DNA from: an uncultured Clostridia bacterium
GTDB taxonomy: Bacteria > Bacillota > Clostridia > Christensenellales > Aristaeellaceae
Direction of reading: 5' to 3'
NCBI GenBank assembly: GCA_946534455.1
Contig: CAMNCR010000046.1
Location: 1-9,375 of the forward strand
DNA: 9,375 bases
In this document: positions 1 to 7,586 of the stretch, one piece after another
Layout: every line of letters begins with the position of its first letter
How positions within the stretch are numbered: the stretch's first letter is position 1
Program-made: the position numbers and the translations under genes
Notes under the pieces: model-generated
Database searches by the model: none
Seen by the model: the letters and a program-made list of their open reading frames with translations, nothing else
Told to the model about the DNA's origin: nothing

Positions 1-551
1 ACCATGTCGTCCAGGGAGTCGTTCGGGAAGGTCATGTCCCCGAACACCAGGTCGTGGTAGTGGGATTCGCCGGTGGTGGGGGCGTTCTGCCGGATGACGT
101 AGGGAACGCCCGCGTCCAGCCTGGCCTGAACCTCCTCGGGGGTCAGGTGCAGGCAGTGCTTGTCATACTTGAACACCTCGCCCCGGGCCTCCGCGGCCTT
201 CCGGCGCTCCTCAATCTCCTCCTTCGTGCAGAAGCAGTAGTAGGCATGGCCGGAGGCCACCAGCTGCTTCGCGTAGGGCAGGTAGAGGGACTTCCGCTCG
301 CTCTGGATATAGGGGCCGTAATCGCCGCCCACGTCCGGGCCCTCGTCCCAGTTCATGCCGCAGTCGCGCAGCGTGTCATAGATCACCTGGGTCGCGCCCT
401 CGACATAGCGCTCCTGGTCCGTGTCCTCGATGCGGAGAATGAAGGAGCCGTGGTTCTTGCGGGCGAAAAGATAGCCGTAAAGGGCGCTGCGCAGCCCGCC
501 CAGGTGCAGAAAGCCGGTGGGGCTGGGCGCAAAACGGGTACGTACTTGCAT
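1..551 (-). CDS. gltX: Glutamyl-tRNA synthetase, N-terminal part (runs off the left edge)
   Basis: Class I aminoacyl-tRNA synthetase that attaches glutamate to tRNA-Glu in the cytoplasm. Only the first 183 codons are inside the window. My translation begins MQVRTRFAPSPTG and continues with FLHLGG, the HIGH-type ATP-binding signature at residues 16-19, then the conserved LRIEDTDQER block near residues 39-48. A zinc-site pattern C106-x-C108-x24-C133-x-H135 is visible. Its spacing equals that of the E. coli GluRS zinc site, so this is the zinc-binding form. The KMSKS loop and the anticodon-binding domain lie outside the window. The ATG at 551 is supported by an AGGAGG ribosome binding site 8 nt upstream (560-565 on the plus map). 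The gene lies 86 nt downstream of glnS on the same strand with no clear promoter between, so co-transcription is likely. Nothing looks broken in the visible part. Confidence 0.97.
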   Translation of the reverse strand, partial: MQVRTRFAPSPTGFLHLGGLRSALYGYLFARKNHGSFILRIEDTDQERYVEGATQVIYDTLRDCGMNWDEGPDVGGDYGPYIQSERKSLYLPYAKQLVASGHAYYCFCTKEEIEERRKAAEARGEVFKYDKHCLHLTPEEVQARLDAGVPYVIRQNAPTTGESHYHDLVFGDMTFPNDSLDDM

Positions 552-559
552 GGCTGAGT

Positions 560-586
560 CCTCCTGAACCGCGGACGCATCCGCGG
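560..586 (-). promoter_or_regulatory. gltX ribosome binding site with a perfect hairpin just upstream
   Basis: On the minus strand, a stem of 7 perfect base pairs (CCGCGGA / TCCGCGG, arms at 569-575 and 580-586) closes a 4-nt loop. It ends only 3 nt before the AGGAGG of gltX at 560-565. No U-run follows, so this is not a classic intrinsic terminator. A hairpin at this position could tune ribosome access or act as an RNA processing or stability element between the glnS and gltX cistrons. The hairpin and ribosome binding site are seen directly; the regulatory role is inference. Confidence 0.5.
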
Positions 587-612
587 CATGATCAATCTGA
601 ATAGAGTTTCCG

Positions 613-626
613 CCGCCGCGCGGCGG
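613..626. repeat. 14-bp GC-only perfect palindrome between glnS and gltX
   Basis: CCGCCGCGCGGCGG is exactly self-complementary and lies 11 nt past the glnS stop codon. As RNA it can form at most a short stem (5 bp with a 4-nt loop). No T-run follows on the minus strand, so it is a poor terminator. It may be a weak pause or stability hairpin at the end of glnS, or simply a product of high GC content. Confidence 0.3.
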
Positions 627-637
627 ATGGGCCGGGC

Positions 638-2329
638 TTACCGGGCCACCTGCTTGGCGAAGGTGTCCCGAAGGCCGACGGTCCGGTTGTAGACGGGCAG
701 CTCCGCGGTGGAATCCGGATCCTTGCAGAAGTAGCCCAGGCGCAGGAACTGGAAGGCCGCGCCGGTTTCGGCGTCCGCCAGCACCCGCTCCGCGTAGCCG
801 CGGTGAACCACCAGGCTGTCCGGATTCAGGCGGGAGATGAAGTCCTTCTTGTCCGGCGCGTCGCCCTCCTCCTCGGGCATTTCCTCGCTCAGCAGCTGGT
901 CATACAGCCGGGCCTCGAAGGGAATGCAGTCCGCGGCGGGCACCCAGTGCAGGGTCTTGCCCTTGATCTTCCGGTCCGCGCCGGCGCTGCCGGAGAAGGA
1001 ATCCAGGTCCACCGTGCAGTGCACCTCGGTCACATTGCCCTCCGCGTCCTTCACGCAGCTGTCGCAGCGGACGATGTAGGCGCCCTTGAGCCGGACCTCG
1101 TTGCCGGGGAACATCCGCTGATACTTTTTCGCGGGCACCTCCATGAAGTCGTCCCGCTCAATGTACAGCTCGCGGCCGAAGGCAATCTCCCGGCTCCCCA
1201 TCTCCGGATGATCCGGATGGTTTTCCAGGGTGACGGTCCGCGTTTCGCCCTCCGGCCAGTTGTCCAGCACCACCTTCAGCGGATCCATGACGGCCATGGC
1301 CCGGGGCGCGACGTCGCCCAGATCGTCCCGCACGCAGTGCTCCAGCAGCGCGAAGTCCACGACGGAGTCCGCCTTGCTCATGCCGATGATGTCCACAAAA
1401 TTGCGGATGGCCCGGGGCGTGTAGCCCCGGCGGCGCATGGCGCTGAGGGTGGGCATCCGGGGATCGTCCCATCCGGAGACATAGCCGCCCTCGACGAGCT
1501 GGCGCAGATAGCGCTTGCTCATGACGGTGCGGGTGATGTTCAGCCGGGAGAACTCCAGCTGCCGCGGACGGGCGGGCAGCAGGTTGGCGCTCTTCTCCAC
1601 GACCCAGTCGTACAGCGGCCGGTGAATCTCATATTCGAGGGAGCACATGGAATGGCTGATGCCCTCCAGCGCGTCCCCGATGGGATGGGCAAAGTCGTAC
1701 ATGGGATAGATGCACCATTTGTTGCCCGTGCGCCAGTGCTCCTTGTACAGGATGCGGTACATGGCCGGATCCCGCATGACGATGTTGGGGGAGCTCATGT
1801 CGATCTTCGCCCGGAGGGTCTTGCTGCCTTCCGGGAACTCGCCCGCGCGCATGCGGCGGAACAGATCCAGGCTTTCCTCCCAGGGGCGGTCCCGCCAGGG
1901 GCTGTTCTTGCCGGGCTCGGTCAGGGTGCCGCGGTATTCGCGCATCTCGTCCTTGCTCAGCTCATCCACGTAGGCCAGGCCGCGGCGGATCCAGTCCTCC
2001 GCGATTTCATAGCACTTGTCATAATAATCGGAGGCGTAGAACTCCCCGCCGGTCCAGTGGAAGCCCAGCCAGTGGATATCCCGCTTGATGGCCTCCACGT
2101 ATTCCGTGTCCTCCTTGGCGGGATTCGTATCGTCAAAGCGAAGGTTGCACTTGCCGCCGTATTTTTCCGCGGTCAGGAAATCCATGATCAGCGCCTTGCA
2201 GTGGCCGATGTGCATATAGCCGTTGGGCTCCGGAGGAAACCGGGTATGGATCTCGGTATACCGCCCGTCCTTCAGGTCCTGATCAATGGCGTCCCAGATA
2301 AAATTGCTGCGGCTGGTTGCTTCTTCCAT
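638..2329 (-). CDS. glnS: Glutaminyl-tRNA synthetase
   Basis: Class I synthetase that charges tRNA-Gln directly with glutamine in the cytoplasm, the alternative to the GatCAB transamidation route. The 563-aa product compares with 554 aa in E. coli. Conserved blocks are easy to read: FPPEPNGYMHIGHCKAL at residues 31-47 with the HIGH motif at 40-43, RFDDTNPAKEDTEYVEAI shortly after, and VMSKR at 269-273 as the KMSKS-class loop. A normal C-terminal beta-barrel anticodon-binding region follows, ending in a segment with GYFCKDPDS and NRTVGLRDTF. The ATG at 2329 is chosen because GGGAG sits 9 nt upstream (2339-2343) and family similarity begins right after it (MEEATSRSNFIWDAI). The longer open frame reaching 2794 crosses the promoter and enters the divergent gene, so it is rejected. 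It leads an apparent glnS-gltX unit. No frameshift or missing motif was seen. Confidence 0.97.
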   Translation of the reverse strand: MEEATSRSNFIWDAIDQDLKDGRYTEIHTRFPPEPNGYMHIGHCKALIMDFLTAEKYGGKCNLRFDDTNPAKEDTEYVEAIKRDIHWLGFHWTGGEFYASDYYDKCYEIAEDWIRRGLAYVDELSKDEMREYRGTLTEPGKNSPWRDRPWEESLDLFRRMRAGEFPEGSKTLRAKIDMSSPNIVMRDPAMYRILYKEHWRTGNKWCIYPMYDFAHPIGDALEGISHSMCSLEYEIHRPLYDWVVEKSANLLPARPRQLEFSRLNITRTVMSKRYLRQLVEGGYVSGWDDPRMPTLSAMRRRGYTPRAIRNFVDIIGMSKADSVVDFALLEHCVRDDLGDVAPRAMAVMDPLKVVLDNWPEGETRTVTLENHPDHPEMGSREIAFGRELYIERDDFMEVPAKKYQRMFPGNEVRLKGAYIVRCDSCVKDAEGNVTEVHCTVDLDSFSGSAGADRKIKGKTLHWVPAADCIPFEARLYDQLLSEEMPEEEGDAPDKKDFISRLNPDSLVVHRGYAERVLADAETGAAFQFLRLGYFCKDPDSTAELPVYNRTVGLRDTFAKQVAR

Positions 2330-2383
2330 GGTGAATAACTCCCTTTCGTGCGCATTTTGCCCGCATGCGTATGCGTAAGGTCT

Positions 2384-2412
2384 ATTATATATGGAAAAGA
2401 GCCCGCGCGCAA
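2384..2412 (-). promoter_or_regulatory. Promoter of glnS (-gltX)
   Basis: On the minus strand a perfect -10 TATAAT (2384-2389) lies 17 nt from a weak -35 TTGCGC (2407-2412, 3 of 6 matches to TTGACA). This predicts transcription starting near 2377 and a leader of about 50 nt before the glnS ATG. The leader is too short for a T-box and contains a tandem ATGCGT pair (plus map 2365-2376). The -10 box is clear; the -35 is tentative. Confidence 0.65.
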
Positions 2413-2419
2413 GAAAAAC

Positions 2420-2431
2420 CCGAAGCTTCGG
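2420..2431. promoter_or_regulatory. 12-bp perfect palindrome between divergent promoters (candidate operator)
   Basis: CCGAAGCTTCGG is perfectly self-complementary. It lies 7 bp from the glnS -35 box and 21 bp from the mannosidase -35 box. On the minus strand it is followed by GTTTTTC, but as RNA it would give only a 4-bp stem, so a terminator is unlikely. Its placement would suit a dimeric regulator acting on one or both promoters. No regulator gene is adjacent, so this is speculative. Confidence 0.3.
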
Positions 2432-2452
2432 CCGTCCGCCGGATCTCCCCTG

Positions 2453-2480
2453 TTGATCATCGGCGCCCCGTGTGTATAAT
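2453..2480 (+). promoter_or_regulatory. Promoter of the GH38 alpha-mannosidase gene
   Basis: A -35 TTGATC (2453-2458, 4 of 6 matches) and a perfect -10 TATAAT (2475-2480) are separated by 16 nt. Transcription would start near 2487, giving a short leader of about 24 nt that carries AGGAGG at 2497-2502. The GTG at 2472 overlaps the -10 region, which rules it out as a translation start. Confidence 0.75.
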
Positions 2481-2510
2481 AAGAAACAGATCCCGCAGGA
2501 GGATGAAAAG

Positions 2511-5500
2511 ATGAAATATATGCATTCGGAATGGCGCGAGCGCCTGGACCACTGGATCGACACCCTGAAGAAGGATCTGTATCTTCCCCTGGGCAGCATC
2601 CGGGCGGAAGCCTTCGTCACCCCGGAGCTGCTCACGCCCGCGCAGGCCCTGACCCGTTCCTTTGCGCCCATGGCCCCCGGAACCCGCTGGGGCCGGCAAT
2701 GGGAATACTGCTGGCTGCGGGCCGGGATCACCCTGCCCCCCGAGGCCGCCGGGCGGCGGATCGTCATGGATCTGAACACCGGCGGGGAAACCACCGTCTA
2801 TGTGGACGGCCGGTCCTTCGGCACCTACCGCGCCGGCTGGGTGGAGGTGCCCCATCATTTCCTCGTGGACAACTGCCTGACCCCCTCCGGCGAGCCGGGC
2901 CGCCGCTACGAGCTCCTGCTGGAGGCCTATGCCGGCCATGATTATCCGCATTCCGAGACGATCGGCGGCTGCTGCACCGGGCCGGTGCTGCCCGGAGACT
3001 ATGCCCCCTCCCCCGAGGAGCGCGAGCGGGCCGTTCTGGGACCAATGACCTTCGGCATCTGGAACGAGGATGCCTATCAGCTCTATCTCGATCTGCAGAC
3101 CCTGCGCCTCCTGGCGGACCAGGTCGATCCGGAAAGCCTCCGGGCGGACCGGCTGGCCGAAGCCCTGGAGGCCGCCACGCTGGCCGCGGATTTTGAGCAG
3201 CCGCTCCCGGAGCGCGCCGCCTCCTACCGGGAGGCCCGCTCCGCGCTGGCGCCCGCCCTTTCCGCCGTCAACGGCAGCACCGCTCCGCAGTTCTACGCCG
3301 TGGGCAACGCGCATCTGGATCTCGCCTGGCTCTGGCCCATGGCCGAAACCCGCCGCAAAACCCTCCGCACCTTTGCCGCCCAGCTGCGGCTCCTGGAGGA
3401 ATATCCCGAATACCGGTATCTGCAGAGTCAGCCCGCCGCCTACGTCATGTGCCGGGAGCAGGATCCGGATCTGTATGCGCGCATCCGGGCCGCGGCGGCG
3501 CAGGGGCGGTGGATCGCGGAGGGCGCCATGTGGGTCGAGCCGGATACCAACATGACCGGCGGCGAATCCCTCATTCGCCAGGTGCTCCACGGCAAGCGCT
3601 TTTTCCGGGAGGAGTTCGGCGTCGATTCGGTGCTCCTGTGGCTGCCGGACACCTTCGGCTATTCGGCGGCCCTGCCGCAGATCCTCCGGGGCTGCGGCGT
3701 CCGGTATCTCGTCACGCAGAAAATCTTCTGGTCCTACAATGAAGGGGATCGCTTCCCCTGGCACTATTTTGCCTGGCAGGGCGCCGACGGCAGCCGGATC
3801 GACACCTTCCTGCCCACCAGCTATACCTACCGGACGGATCCGAAGGAGATCTGCGAAACCTGGCGCAGCCGGGTGCAGAAGCGGGGGCTGGATGCCTTCC
3901 TGCTGCCCTTCGGCTACGGCGACGGCGGGGGCGGCCCCACCCGGGACGATCTGGAATACCTCCGCCGGGAGGAGAATCTGGAGGGAATGCCCCGGGTGCG
4001 GATCGAATCCCCGCTGCGCTTCTTCGAGGACATGGAGAAGGCCGGCGGGCCGCGGCATACCTATGTGGGCGAGCTGTATTTCTCCGCCCACCGGGGCGTG
4101 TTCACCAGCCAGGCCGCCATCAAGCGCGGCAACCGCAAGGCCGAAATCGCCCTGCGCGAGGCCGAGATGTGGGGCGCCCTGGCCCTTCTGCGGGGCGCGG
4201 ACTATCCCCTCGCCCGCATGGACGCGGCCTGGAAGCGCCTGCTGCTCAATCAGTTCCATGACATCCTGCCCGGCTCCTCCATCGCCCGGGTGTACGAGGA
4301 GGCCCGCCGGGATCACGCCTGGATCCTCTCCGAGGCGGAATCCGTCCGGCGGGAGGCCCAGAGCACGCTGCTCCGGGGCGAAGGCGTGACGGTGTTCAAT
4401 TCCCTGTCCTTTGCCCGCACCGGCCTGGTGCCGCTTCCGGAGGCCTTCTCCTGCGGCGCCGTCACCGCGGAGGGGCAGGAGGTTCCCGTTCAGCGCACCC
4501 CGGAGGGGCTCCTGGGGCAGGTGACCGTTCCCTCCTGCGGCGCGGTCTCCCTGACGCCGCGCGCGGTCCCCGCCGGCGGCAACGCCTCCGCCGCGGCGCG
4601 GGAGGGCTGCGTCATTCTGGAGAACGACGTCGTCCGGGCCATTCTCAATGATCGCGGAGAGGTCGTTTCCTTCCGCGACAGGGCCACGGACCGGGAATAT
4701 GCCGCCGGCGCCATGAACCGTTTTCTGCTCTTTAAGGATGTGCCGCGCAAGTTTGACGCCTGGGACATCGATTCGAATTATGTCCTCCAGCCCGTGCCCC
4801 TGGAGGAGCCGGTGCAGCTCTCCATCCGGGAGGCAGGCGGTCTTCGGGCCGTGGTGCGCGTCTCCCGCCGCCTCGCCCATTCCACCCTGGAGCAGGATAT
4901 CATCCTCGCCTCCGGCAGCCGCCGGCTGGACTTCGTCACCCGGGTGGACTGGCATGAGCTCCACCGGCTGCTGAAGGTGGCCTTCCCGGTGAACGTGCAG
5001 GCCGATGATGCCATCCATGAGATCCAGTTCGGCTATCTGAAGCGGCCCGCCCACCGCTCCCGCCCCTATGACATGGACCGCTTTGAGGTCTGCAACCAGC
5101 GCTACAGCGCCCTGTGCGACGAAAGCCACGGCGCCGCCGTGCTCAACGACTGCAAATACGGCATCAGCGCGCTGGAGGGCTCCCTGCAGCTGACCCTGCT
5201 GCGCGCCGCCGCCAGCCCCGAGATGCGGGCGGACAACGGCAGCCATACCTTCACCTATGCCTTCACCGCCTGGGAGGGCTCCTTCCTGGACAGCCCCGTC
5301 GTCCGGGAGGCCTGTGACCTCAACATCCCGCTGCAGACCGCGCCCGGCGCCTGCGAACCCTTCAGCGCCTTCTCGGTGGACGCTCCGAACGTCCTGATCG
5401 ATACCGTGAAGCCCGCGGAGGACGGCAGCGGCGATCTCATTCTCCGCCTGTATGAAGCCAAGCGGGCCGATACCGCCTGCCGCCTGCTCCTCCGGATCCC

Positions 5501-5627
5501 CGCGGAAAGCGCCTCCCTGTGCGATCTGCTGGAAAACGAGCTGGAGCCGGCGGATCCGCAGAACCTCCTCCTTCACTTCCATCCCTTTGAAATCAAAACC
5601 GTCCGGATCCGGCCGCTCAGAGCCTGA
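2511..5627 (+). CDS. Cytosolic GH38 alpha-mannosidase (MAN2C1-like)
   Basis: Glycoside hydrolase family 38 enzyme that removes alpha-linked mannose with retention of configuration, using a zinc ion. The 1038-aa product matches the length of cytosolic MAN2C1-type enzymes (about 1040 aa). Regions in order are an N-terminal domain (residues 1 to about 255), the catalytic core, a helical segment, and a C-terminal beta-rich domain. GNAHLDLAWLWP carries zinc ligands H268 and D270; WLPDTFGYS carries the predicted nucleophile D380; LLNQFHDILPGSS carries H583 as the last zinc ligand. All expected active-site residues are present. There is no signal peptide or membrane segment, so it should act in the cytoplasm on imported oligosaccharides. 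The start at 2511 has AGGAGG 8 nt upstream. It appears to be monocistronic, with its own promoter and a terminator after it. No sugar transporter or regulator is nearby, so the exact linkage (for example alpha-1,3 or alpha-1,2) cannot be told. Confidence 0.95.
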   Translation: MKYMHSEWRERLDHWIDTLKKDLYLPLGSIRAEAFVTPELLTPAQALTRSFAPMAPGTRWGRQWEYCWLRAGITLPPEAAGRRIVMDLNTGGETTVYVDGRSFGTYRAGWVEVPHHFLVDNCLTPSGEPGRRYELLLEAYAGHDYPHSETIGGCCTGPVLPGDYAPSPEERERAVLGPMTFGIWNEDAYQLYLDLQTLRLLADQVDPESLRADRLAEALEAATLAADFEQPLPERAASYREARSALAPALSAVNGSTAPQFYAVGNAHLDLAWLWPMAETRRKTLRTFAAQLRLLEEYPEYRYLQSQPAAYVMCREQDPDLYARIRAAAAQGRWIAEGAMWVEPDTNMTGGESLIRQVLHGKRFFREEFGVDSVLLWLPDTFGYSAALPQILRGCGVRYLVTQKIFWSYNEGDRFPWHYFAWQGADGSRIDTFLPTSYTYRTDPKEICETWRSRVQKRGLDAFLLPFGYGDGGGGPTRDDLEYLRREENLEGMPRVRIESPLRFFEDMEKAGGPRHTYVGELYFSAHRGVFTSQAAIKRGNRKAEIALREAEMWGALALLRGADYPLARMDAAWKRLLLNQFHDILPGSSIARVYEEARRDHAWILSEAESVRREAQSTLLRGEGVTVFNSLSFARTGLVPLPEAFSCGAVTAEGQEVPVQRTPEGLLGQVTVPSCGAVSLTPRAVPAGGNASAAAREGCVILENDVVRAILNDRGEVVSFRDRATDREYAAGAMNRFLLFKDVPRKFDAWDIDSNYVLQPVPLEEPVQLSIREAGGLRAVVRVSRRLAHSTLEQDIILASGSRRLDFVTRVDWHELHRLLKVAFPVNVQADDAIHEIQFGYLKRPAHRSRPYDMDRFEVCNQRYSALCDESHGAAVLNDCKYGISALEGSLQLTLLRAAASPEMRADNGSHTFTYAFTAWEGSFLDSPVVREACDLNIPLQTAPGACEPFSAFSVDAPNVLIDTVKPAEDGSGDLILRLYEAKRADTACRLLLRIPAESASLCDLLENELEPADPQNLLLHFHPFEIKTVRIRPLRA

Positions 5628-5661
5628 CCGGCTCCGGCGGGCAGAAATCGCCCGAACAGAC

Positions 5662-5710
5662 AAAAGCGCCCCGGGGCCATATGCATCGCCCCGGGGCATC
5701 TCTGGTTTTT
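5662..5710. terminator. Bidirectional intrinsic terminator between convergent genes
   Basis: Two copies of GCCCCGGGGC (5668-5677 and 5688-5697) pair as a 10-bp all-GC stem with a 10-nt loop. On the plus strand a TTTTT run follows at 5706-5710 after a short spacer. On the minus strand the stem is followed by GCTTTT (revcomp of 5662-5667). It lies between the stop of the mannosidase gene and the stop of the M3 peptidase gene and can end transcription from both. Each arm is also a palindrome by itself. Confidence 0.85.
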
Positions 5711-5720
5711 GGCTTTCCCG

Positions 5721-7481
5721 TCAGGAAACCAGCCCGCAGAATTCGTCAATGTCCTTGCGGATCACGGCGAGGCTGGAGCGCCAGAAGTCCGGATCATGGA
5801 CGTTGATGCCGACGCTGGCGGCCACATCCGCGATCCTGGCGCTGCCGCACAGCCGCAGCAGCCGGCAGTAATCATCCACGAAGGCCTCTCCCTTCTCCAG
5901 ATACTGGGCAAAGACGCCCTTGCCGAACAGCAGGCCGAAGGCATAGGGGAAGTTGTAGAAGTTATAGCCGGAGGAATAATAGTGGCTCTTGCAGGCCCAC
6001 ATATAGGGATGCCGCGCGTCCGCCTGCAGGCCGTCGCCGTAGCTGGCCTCCTGGGCCCGGAGCATGGCGTCCTTCAGCTCCTCCACCGACATGGCGTGAT
6101 CCGCCCGGGTGTCGATCACCTCCTGCTCGAACAGGAAGCGGCTGTAGATATCCACCACGGTCTGGGTGGCCTCCATGAGCCCGTTCTCCAGCAGGGTCAG
6201 CCGCTCCTCCCGGCCGCAGCTCTGCAGCACCTGATAGCTCAGCATGGTTTCGTTGAAAATGCTGGCCGTCTCCGCCAGGGGCATCGGCGTGTCGATCATG
6301 GCATAGGGAAGGCCCGCCAGGCAGCGGTTGTGCCAGGCATGGCCCAGCTCGTGCGCCAGGGTGCTGACATCGGAGAAGCTGCCCTGGAAGTTGGTCATCA
6401 CCAGGCTGCGGTCCAGCTCATGCACGGAGGAGCAGAAGGCGCCACCGGTCTTCCCCTCCCGGGGATAGAGATCGATCCAGCGCTGCGCGAAGGCGTTGTC
6501 GATGAACTCCGCCATCCGGGGCGTGAACTTGCCCATTTCCCGCAGCAGCACCGCCCGGGCTTCCTCGATGGAGTAGGTCCGGGGACTGCTGCCCACCGGC
6601 GCGAACAGTTCCCAGAAGGGAAGGCCGTTCTCATAGCCCAGCATCCGCCCCTTGGCCTTCAGATAGCGGCGGAAATCCGGCAGCGCCTCCCGGACGGCGG
6701 TCCACAGCGCGTCCAGCGTTTCCCGGTCCATCCGGCTGTCGTAGAGCGTCATATCCAGCACGGAGGCGTGGCCTCTGGCCCGGGCCAGGGTCTGGGCCTC
6801 GCGCTTGATGCTGTTCAGGCAGTAGCTCATGGGCAGCTCGATCTTCGCGTAGGCGGCGATTTCCGCGTCATACGCTTCCTTCCGGACCGCCGGATCGGGG
6901 TCGTAGGCCTTGCCCCGCACGGCCGCCAGCGGCAGCTTCTCATCCCGGTAATCCACGGTCAGGGTGGAATCCAGCTTATCCCGCAGCTGGCTGAAGGCGC
7001 TGCCGCCGGAAAGCTGCATTTCCAGGATCCAGGGCTCCAGCTGATCCGGAATCAGGTGCGCCGCGTTCTCCTTCATCTCCCGCAGCGCGAAGGCGCAGGC
7101 GGACAGCGTCTCCGAGCCGGCAATCGCCCCCTCCAGATCCTTCATGCCGGCGACGAACCGGGTGATGCCGGAAAACAGGGGCTCCAGCGCCGTATAGGCG
7201 GCCATCAGCTGATCGTCAGCCAGGTTGGCGGCCTGATTCGTGGCATCCACCGCCAGGGTGCAGGAAATATAGTTGCCCAGCCGGTCCAGCTTCGCCGTCA
7301 GCGCTTCCCGGGCCTGCATCAGCCGCTCCAGCTTGTCCTTTTCCTCCGGCAGATCGCTGTCCAGCAGCTTCTGAATGTTCTCCCCGTCCTGCTTCAGGCT
7401 GTCCAGATCCCGGCGGAAGGCCGGATCCTCAAAGCTCTGATACAGATAGCTCAGATCCCATTGGCTCATTGTCTGTTCCAT
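5721..7481 (-). CDS. M3 family oligoendopeptidase (PepF-like)
   Basis: Zinc metallopeptidase that cleaves short peptides in the cytoplasm, with a role in peptide turnover after import. The 586-aa product has the normal length for the PepF/M3 group. The zinc motif HELGH is at residues 377-381 within STLAHELGHAWHN. The third ligand is most likely E404 in MPLAETASIFNE, 23 residues after the second His, as expected for M3. The late conserved block with KSHYYSSGYNFYNFPYAFG, which lines the active site in this family, is present. There is no signal peptide. The ATG at 7481 (MEQTMSQWDLSY) is preferred because AAAGGAG lies about 7-8 nt upstream; the ATG at 7469 lacks such a site. The longer frame to 7601 begins inside the -35 box and is rejected. 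It has its own promoter and faces the mannosidase gene, sharing a terminator. The pepF name is likely but not certain from sequence alone. Confidence 0.94.
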   Translation of the reverse strand: MEQTMSQWDLSYLYQSFEDPAFRRDLDSLKQDGENIQKLLDSDLPEEKDKLERLMQAREALTAKLDRLGNYISCTLAVDATNQAANLADDQLMAAYTALEPLFSGITRFVAGMKDLEGAIAGSETLSACAFALREMKENAAHLIPDQLEPWILEMQLSGGSAFSQLRDKLDSTLTVDYRDEKLPLAAVRGKAYDPDPAVRKEAYDAEIAAYAKIELPMSYCLNSIKREAQTLARARGHASVLDMTLYDSRMDRETLDALWTAVREALPDFRRYLKAKGRMLGYENGLPFWELFAPVGSSPRTYSIEEARAVLLREMGKFTPRMAEFIDNAFAQRWIDLYPREGKTGGAFCSSVHELDRSLVMTNFQGSFSDVSTLAHELGHAWHNRCLAGLPYAMIDTPMPLAETASIFNETMLSYQVLQSCGREERLTLLENGLMEATQTVVDIYSRFLFEQEVIDTRADHAMSVEELKDAMLRAQEASYGDGLQADARHPYMWACKSHYYSSGYNFYNFPYAFGLLFGKGVFAQYLEKGEAFVDDYCRLLRLCGSARIADVAASVGINVHDPDFWRSSLAVIRKDIDEFCGLVS

Positions 7482-7524
7482 ATGCGATGCTCCTTTTGCG
7501 TTCAGTCGCCGGGCAAAGGGCCGC

Positions 7525-7544
7525 CGGAAGGCTGTCCCCTTCCG
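7525..7544 (-). other. Hairpin in the 5' leader of the M3 peptidase gene
   Basis: A perfect 7-bp stem (CGGAAGG / CCTTCCG, arms 7525-7531 and 7538-7544) closes a 6-nt loop inside the predicted leader of about 85 nt. The upstream part of the leader transcript is strongly purine-rich. No U-run follows the stem, so it is not an attenuator of the usual type. It may affect mRNA stability or be incidental. Confidence 0.4.
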
Positions 7545-7571
7545 CTTCCTCTCTCCCCGCAGTGTCCCGTC

Positions 7572-7586
7572 CAGCATATCATGCTG
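7572..7586. promoter_or_regulatory. Inverted repeat over the -10 box (candidate operator)
   Basis: CAGCAT-ATC-ATGCTG has 6-bp perfect arms around a 3-bp centre and covers the entire -10 box and its TGn extension of the M3 peptidase promoter. A protein bound here would block RNA polymerase. The palindrome is seen directly; its use as an operator is inference, since no regulator gene is in the window. Confidence 0.4.

Noticed and set aside
54..557. A 167-codon plus-strand frame over gltX
   Set aside because: The minus strand encodes the clear GluRS N-terminus with HLGG and the zinc site; the plus frame is its mirror.
803..2338. A 511-codon plus-strand frame opposite glnS
   Set aside because: It is the complementary-register shadow of glnS, with no family signature and no good ribosome binding site.
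2365..2377. Tandem ATGCGT pair in the glnS leader
   Set aside because: Two copies of a 6-mer are not enough to support a repeat or binding-site call.
2330..2794. N-terminal extension of glnS up to 2794
   Set aside because: It would include the promoter and run inside the divergent mannosidase gene; the ATG at 2329 has the ribosome binding site and the family's N-terminus.
2457..5699. A 1080-codon open frame on the minus strand opposite the mannosidase gene
   Set aside because: Its product is low-complexity, rich in Gly, Ala, Pro, His and Gln with no recognisable domain, and it is in codon register opposite a gene with all GH38 motifs. It also crosses the divergent promoter and the terminator.
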